Of a DNA stretch of 36,890 nucleotides, positions 32,765-36,890 are shown piece by piece. The stretch covers positions 1 to 36,890 of the forward strand of contig CAMBAN010000015.1 in assembly GCA_945864145.1 (NCBI GenBank), given 5' to 3'. How positions within the stretch are numbered: the first letter of the stretch is position 1; each line of letters starts with the position of its first letter. This DNA comes from an uncultured Lachnospiraceae bacterium. Lineage in GTDB: Bacteria; Bacillota; Clostridia; Lachnospirales; Lachnospiraceae. The notes under the pieces were generated by a model. It saw only the letters and a list, made by a program, of their open reading frames with translations. It was not told the origin of the DNA and did no database searches. A program made the translations under genes and the position numbers.

Positions 32765-32799
32765 AAAAAAAGAAGAAGAAATGCATTTTTTTCTTCTTC
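32765..32799 (-). terminator. Rho-independent terminator after polC
   Basis: On the minus strand GAAGAAGAAA pairs with TTTCTTCTTC (10 bp, 8-nt loop), followed by seven T. It lies 29 nt after the polC stop. The stem is AT-rich but the T tract is strong. Confidence 0.75.
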
Positions 32800-32827
32800 C
32801 TTTTTCTTCTATTTTCCCTGTTTTTTC

Positions 32828-35800
32828 TTAAACCAAGTCGAATAGACTAATTTGGTTAGACTCAGGAATATCTCCCAAAAGTCCAAGCTCTGCCATTAAA
32901 TCAATCACTGTTTTGGACACCTTGGTTCTAACTCTGAAATCATCTTTAGAAAGAAACGGACCATCCTTAGCCGCTTCCATAATGGCATCTGCCGCTTTTT
33001 CACCCAAACCGTCAATACTGTTTAAGGACGGTAATATTTTTCCATCCATAATCAAAAAGTTACGGGAATGGGATTTAAAAATGTCTATCGGCAAAAACTC
33101 AAATCCTCGTGCATACATTTCCTGCACGATTCGCATATCCTTTAAACAATCCTGTTCTTTATTAGAAAGAGAATCCTGTCTCTTACGATAATCAGCCAGC
33201 ACTTCCTCCAAATGTGACCTGCCCTGACACATAATCTCATAGGAAAACGCAGATGCTCTGATACTAAAATAAGCACAGTAATAAGCAAGTGGATAATTCA
33301 CCTTACAGTAAGCTATTCTCCACCCCATCATAACATAAGCTGCCGCATGTGCCTTAGGAAACATGTACTGAATTTTCTCACAAGACCAGATATACCAATC
33401 CGGCACATTATGTGCCTTCATATCAGCTTTCCATTCCTCCCAGTTTGCACATTTCTTTTTAGCCACCGTTCCTTTTCGAACAGCCTCCATGATTTTAAAG
33501 GATTCTTCGGAATCCAGTCCCATACTAATCAAATACGTCATAATATCATCACGGGTACAAATTGCTGTCGAAATAGTGGCTTTTCCTTCCTGAATCAAAG
33601 TCTGTGCATTTCCAAGCCATACATCCGTACCATGGGAAAGTCCTGAAATTCTTACCAAATCCGAAAAATATTTTGGCTGTGCATCGATAACCATCTGCAT
33701 AGCAAAGTCTGTTCCAAACTCCGGAATACCAAGGCATCCTAATTTACATCCGCCAATATCCTCCGGTTTTATTCCCAGTGCCTCCGTATTTTGAAACAGC
33801 GACATAACCTGTTTGTCATCCAAAGGGATGGTAGTAGGGTCAATACCAGTCAAATCCTGCAGCATACGTATCATGGTCGGATCATCGTGCCCGAGAATAT
33901 CGAGTTTTAATAAGTTGTGGTCAATGGAATGGTAATCAAAATGTGTCGTTATCGTATCTGTTGTCATATCATTAGCCGGATGTTGTACCGGTGTAAAGGA
34001 ATTGATTTCTTCTCCCACAGGTAATACTACAATACCACCCGGATGCTGACCGGTTGTTCTTCGCACACCGACACAGCCCTCTACAATTCGATTGATTTCA
34101 CTCGTTCTCTTATGCTGTCCGCGTTCTTCATAATAATTTTTTACATAACCAAAGGCCGTTTTATCAGCCAAAGTACCAATCGTTCCTGCTCTAAAGGTTT
34201 GCCCATATCCAAAAATAACTTCCGTGTATTTATGAGCCTTACTCTGATACTCACCGGAGAAGTTCAAGTCAATATCCGGCTCTTTATTTCCTTTAAATCC
34301 AAGGAAAGTTTCAAACGGAATATCAAAGCCATCCTTTACCAGCTTTTCTCCACAGTTTGGACAATAGGCATCAGGCATATCGCACCCTGCCATACCTGCA
34401 AACTTCTTTACTTCATCAGAATAAAAATCTGTATAATGACATTTTTTACAATAGTAATGCGGACTTAACGGATTTACCTCTGTTATTCCTGCCATCGTTG
34501 CTACAAAGGAGGAACCTACAGAACCTCGTGAACCTACCAAATATCCATCTTCTACAGATTTCCAAACCAGCTTTTGCGCAATGATGTACATAACGGCAAA
34601 TCCATTGCTGATAATAGAATTAAGTTCTCGTTTCAATCTGGCTTCCACAATTTCCGGCAAATCTTCACCATACATTTCATGTGCCTTACGATAACAAATA
34701 TCTGTCAAAAGCTGGTCACTGTTTTCAATGACAGGTGGACATTTATCCGGTCTGACCGGAGCAATTCTGTCACACATGTCAGCTATCAGATTCGTGTTTG
34801 TAATAACAATCTCTTCTGCTTTTTCACTGCCAAGATAATAGGAAAACTCATCCAGCATTTCTTCCGTTGTTCTCAAATATAACGGCGCCTGCTCATCTGC
34901 ATCCTTAAATCCCTTTCCTGTCATGATAATACGCCTGTATACTTCATCCTCAGGGTCTAAGAAATGCACGTCACACGTTCCTACTACCAGCTTACCAAAC
35001 TGTTCTCCCAATTTCACAACCTTTTTATTCAGGGCAATCAAATCCTCTTCCTCTTTAATTTGTGGAAGCTTTTCTGATGCCAACATAAATCGGTTATTTC
35101 CAATGGGCTGTATTTCCAAATAATCATAAAAATTTACAATTTTAGCCAGCTGTTCGTCTGTCTGTCCATCCAGAATTGCCCTGAACAATTCTCCTGCTTC
35201 GCAGGCACTTCCGATAATCAGACCTTCTCTGTATTTCATAATCAGGCTTCTTGGTATCAGCGGATTTCTGTGGAAATAGGTCAAATGGGCTTCTGAAACC
35301 AAACGATACAAGTTGATACGTCCTGTCTGATTTTTTGCCAAAATAATAATATGATAAGGATGCATCTTGCGGATTGCTTCGACACTTGCTTTTCCCGTTT
35401 CATTTAAATCAGCCAAAGTATCAATGCCCTTCTCATGAAGCATCTCGATAAATTTCACAAAAATCTCAGCCGTACATTCTGCATCGTCTACTGCTCTATG
35501 ATGATTATCCAGTGAAATACCAAGTGTTTTTGCCACCGCATCCAGCGTGTATTTCGCCTGACCCGTCAATAAGCTTCTTGCAATACCAACAGTATCTACA
35601 TGAGTATAATCATACGGGATACCCAGCCTTTTACAATTCTCTTTGATAAAGCTGATATCAAAGCTAGCATTATGGGCAACCAAAATCGTACCCTCAATAA
35701 ATTCCATAAACTTAGGTAATACTACATCAATTGTATCTGCATCCATGACCATGCTGTCATTGATGCTTGTCAATTTCTCAATTTCAAACGGAATCGGTAC

Positions 35801-36890
35801 CTGTGGATTTACAAAGGTTGAAAAACGGTCTACGATTTCTCCGTTTACCACCTTTACAGCACCGATTTCTATGATGCGATTATTGATTGGCGAAAAGCCT
35901 GTAGTCTCAATGTCAAATACAACATAAGACTCCTGTAAGGATTGTCCTTTTCCGTTTGTGACAATCTCCTTTAAATCATCTACCAAATACCCTTCTACAC
36001 CATATATTACCTTGAAATCATCTCCGTGATCCAAGGCATGATTTGCATCAGGGAAAGCCTGTACACATCCATGGTCTGTAATGGCAATTGCCTTATGCCC
36101 CCACTTCTTTGCACGTTTGATGATATCCTTTACATCTGATACGCCGTCCATATCGCTCATCTTCGTATGGCAATGCAGCTCTACTCTTTTTTTGGCGCTA
36201 TTATCCATACGAGAAGTTGTAAAGTCCGGAATTTTCTTTAATCCATTCACCGTAGCAATGGTCAGTTCATGGTCAAAGGTATCATTGACTGTTACACCCT
36301 TTACCTTAAAGAATGCACCAACCTTGAGTTCTGCCAGCAATTCATCCAATTGCTCATTATGTACAAACATTTTGACCTTAATGGTATCTGTAAAATCAGT
36401 GATTTCAAAACTGACAATCGTTTTCTCATTACGGATTTCTCGCTTATCCAAGGCTCTTACCTTACCTCTGATAACAACCTCACCCATTTCGCCCCAGATT
36501 TCCTTGATTTCCATGGCTTCCTCATCAAAGTCACGTCCATAGATAACATCTGGATTATCTGACTTTTTGGGATATCTTCTTTGAAATCCTTCTCCCTTTT
36601 TGGCAGCAAAGCTTTTTTCACTTTTCCGTTCTGTCTGAAAGGATGCTGCAGCTGCAGCTTTAGCCGGCTTTTCTGTTTTGACACCTGTGTCATTTTTCTT
36701 TTCCATCTCAGGCTGCCCATGCTGTTCTTCTCCAACATTTTCCATTCTTCTGGTAATGCCTTCCACTACCTTCTGAATTCTTAGCTCGTCTTCTTCCTTA
36801 TATTTACTTTCTGACGCTTCCTTATAGGCAATATCAAATTTTACCTGAAATCCACAACGCTCATTTAATACCTTGTCCAGGATATGAATC
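32828..36890 (-). CDS. polC: DNA polymerase III subunit alpha, Gram-positive type PolC (5' end beyond window)
   Basis: PolC is the replicative polymerase of low-GC Gram-positives. The track opens at a GTG at 36766, but the frame stays open to the window edge (about 41 more codons, including NERCGFQVKFDIAYKE and YKEEDELRIQKVVEG). The true start is therefore outside, and roughly 100 or fewer residues are missing. Domains in order are OB fold (VVIRGKVRALDKREIRNEKT), PHP part 1 (RVELHCHTKMSDMDG), DEDDh proofreading exonuclease (VVFDIETTGFSP; HNASFD; HHRAVDDAE), PHP part 2, polymerase palm with a zinc-binding CxxC pair (CKKCHY, CPNCG) and catalytic PDIDLNFSGEYQ, and a C-terminal helix-hairpin region with a tail ending QISLFDLV. 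It precedes the dcw operon but ends in its own terminator. Confidence 0.97.
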   Translation of the reverse strand, partial: IHILDKVLNERCGFQVKFDIAYKEASESKYKEEDELRIQKVVEGITRRMENVGEEQHGQPEMEKKNDTGVKTEKPAKAAAAASFQTERKSEKSFAAKKGEGFQRRYPKKSDNPDVIYGRDFDEEAMEIKEIWGEMGEVVIRGKVRALDKREIRNEKTIVSFEITDFTDTIKVKMFVHNEQLDELLAELKVGAFFKVKGVTVNDTFDHELTIATVNGLKKIPDFTTSRMDNSAKKRVELHCHTKMSDMDGVSDVKDIIKRAKKWGHKAIAITDHGCVQAFPDANHALDHGDDFKVIYGVEGYLVDDLKEIVTNGKGQSLQESYVVFDIETTGFSPINNRIIEIGAVKVVNGEIVDRFSTFVNPQVPIPFEIEKLTSINDSMVMDADTIDVVLPKFMEFIEGTILVAHNASFDISFIKENCKRLGIPYDYTHVDTVGIARSLLTGQAKYTLDAVAKTLGISLDNHHRAVDDAECTAEIFVKFIEMLHEKGIDTLADLNETGKASVEAIRKMHPYHIIILAKNQTGRINLYRLVSEAHLTYFHRNPLIPRSLIMKYREGLIIGSACEAGELFRAILDGQTDEQLAKIVNFYDYLEIQPIGNNRFMLASEKLPQIKEEEDLIALNKKVVKLGEQFGKLVVGTCDVHFLDPEDEVYRRIIMTGKGFKDADEQAPLYLRTTEEMLDEFSYYLGSEKAEEIVITNTNLIADMCDRIAPVRPDKCPPVIENSDQLLTDICYRKAHEMYGEDLPEIVEARLKRELNSIISNGFAVMYIIAQKLVWKSVEDGYLVGSRGSVGSSFVATMAGITEVNPLSPHYYCKKCHYTDFYSDEVKKFAGMAGCDMPDAYCPNCGEKLVKDGFDIPFETFLGFKGNKEPDIDLNFSGEYQSKAHKYTEVIFGYGQTFRAGTIGTLADKTAFGYVKNYYEERGQHKRTSEINRIVEGCVGVRRTTGQHPGGIVVLPVGEEINSFTPVQHPANDMTTDTITTHFDYHSIDHNLLKLDILGHDDPTMIRMLQDLTGIDPTTIPLDDKQVMSLFQNTEALGIKPEDIGGCKLGCLGIPEFGTDFAMQMVIDAQPKYFSDLVRISGLSHGTDVWLGNAQTLIQEGKATISTAICTRDDIMTYLISMGLDSEESFKIMEAVRKGTVAKKKCANWEEWKADMKAHNVPDWYIWSCEKIQYMFPKAHAAAYVMMGWRIAYCKVNYPLAYYCAYFSIRASAFSYEIMCQGRSHLEEVLADYRKRQDSLSNKEQDCLKDMRIVQEMYARGFEFLPIDIFKSHSRNFLIMDGKILPSLNSIDGLGEKAADAIMEAAKDGPFLSKDDFRVRTKVSKTVIDLMAELGLLGDIPESNQISLFDLV

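Noticed and set aside
36457-36766. polC complete within the window, starting at the GTG at 36766
   Set aside because: The frame continues open to the window edge and the upstream residues look like PolC, so the start is outside the window.

Overview
The window looks like a chromosomal housekeeping segment of a low-GC, spore-forming, motile Firmicute. The SCIFF peptide with its maturase, a fused SecDF, PolC, the spoIIG-sigG locus and MraZ/FtsZ genes of clostridial type point to Clostridia, most probably Lachnospiraceae. This placement is by recognition of protein families; no database search was made. Nearly everything is on the minus strand, with one plus-strand gene (a CorC-type transporter). 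I see no tRNA, rRNA, IS element, prophage or CRISPR array, and no intergenic stretch reaches 300 bases.

Layout, read in minus-strand transcription order from the right edge. (1) polC, cut by the window edge, ends in an AT-rich terminator. (2) A division and cell-wall (dcw) cluster follows: promoter and four MraZ boxes, mraZ, rsmH, ftsL, two class B PBPs, murD, ftsW, murA and ftsQ. mraY and murG are not in it. (3) ftsZ has its own promoter and terminator. (4) spoIIGA-sigE-sigG follows, with a spoIIG-type promoter lying across the ftsZ terminator. (5) A methyl-accepting chemotaxis protein is followed by a Sfp-type phosphopantetheinyl transferase that overlaps a large unrecognised protein with a cyclic-nucleotide-binding fold. 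(6) The CorC-type transporter is on the plus strand. (7) Next come a TIGR04086 membrane protein, the SCIFF precursor (scfA, absent from the ORF track), its radical SAM maturase (scfB) and secDF. (8) TraX-like protein, acyl-ACP thioesterase and recJ follow. (9) priA-def-fmt and the start of a YugP-like zinc metallopeptidase end the window.

How the genes work together: polC, priA and recJ handle replication, restart and repair. def and fmt process initiator formyl-methionine. The dcw genes make septal peptidoglycan and the Z ring. spoIIGA-sigE-sigG is the mother-cell and forespore sigma cascade. scfA/scfB make a thioether RiPP next to the Sec motor component SecDF.

The most interesting signals are regulatory. 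A 15-bp terminator hairpin holds the only Shine-Dalgarno-like sequence of the SpoVD-like PBP. The spoIIGA promoter has a long 21-bp spacer and Spo0A-like boxes. Several co-directional junctions have a hairpin just upstream of the next gene. A GC-rich paired-hairpin element, possibly a small RNA, lies between recJ and priA. At the protein level, Fmt appears to have Cys in place of its catalytic Asn, and the PBP has KTA instead of KTG. The best candidate for an undescribed system is the PPTase plus cyclic-nucleotide-binding-domain operon.
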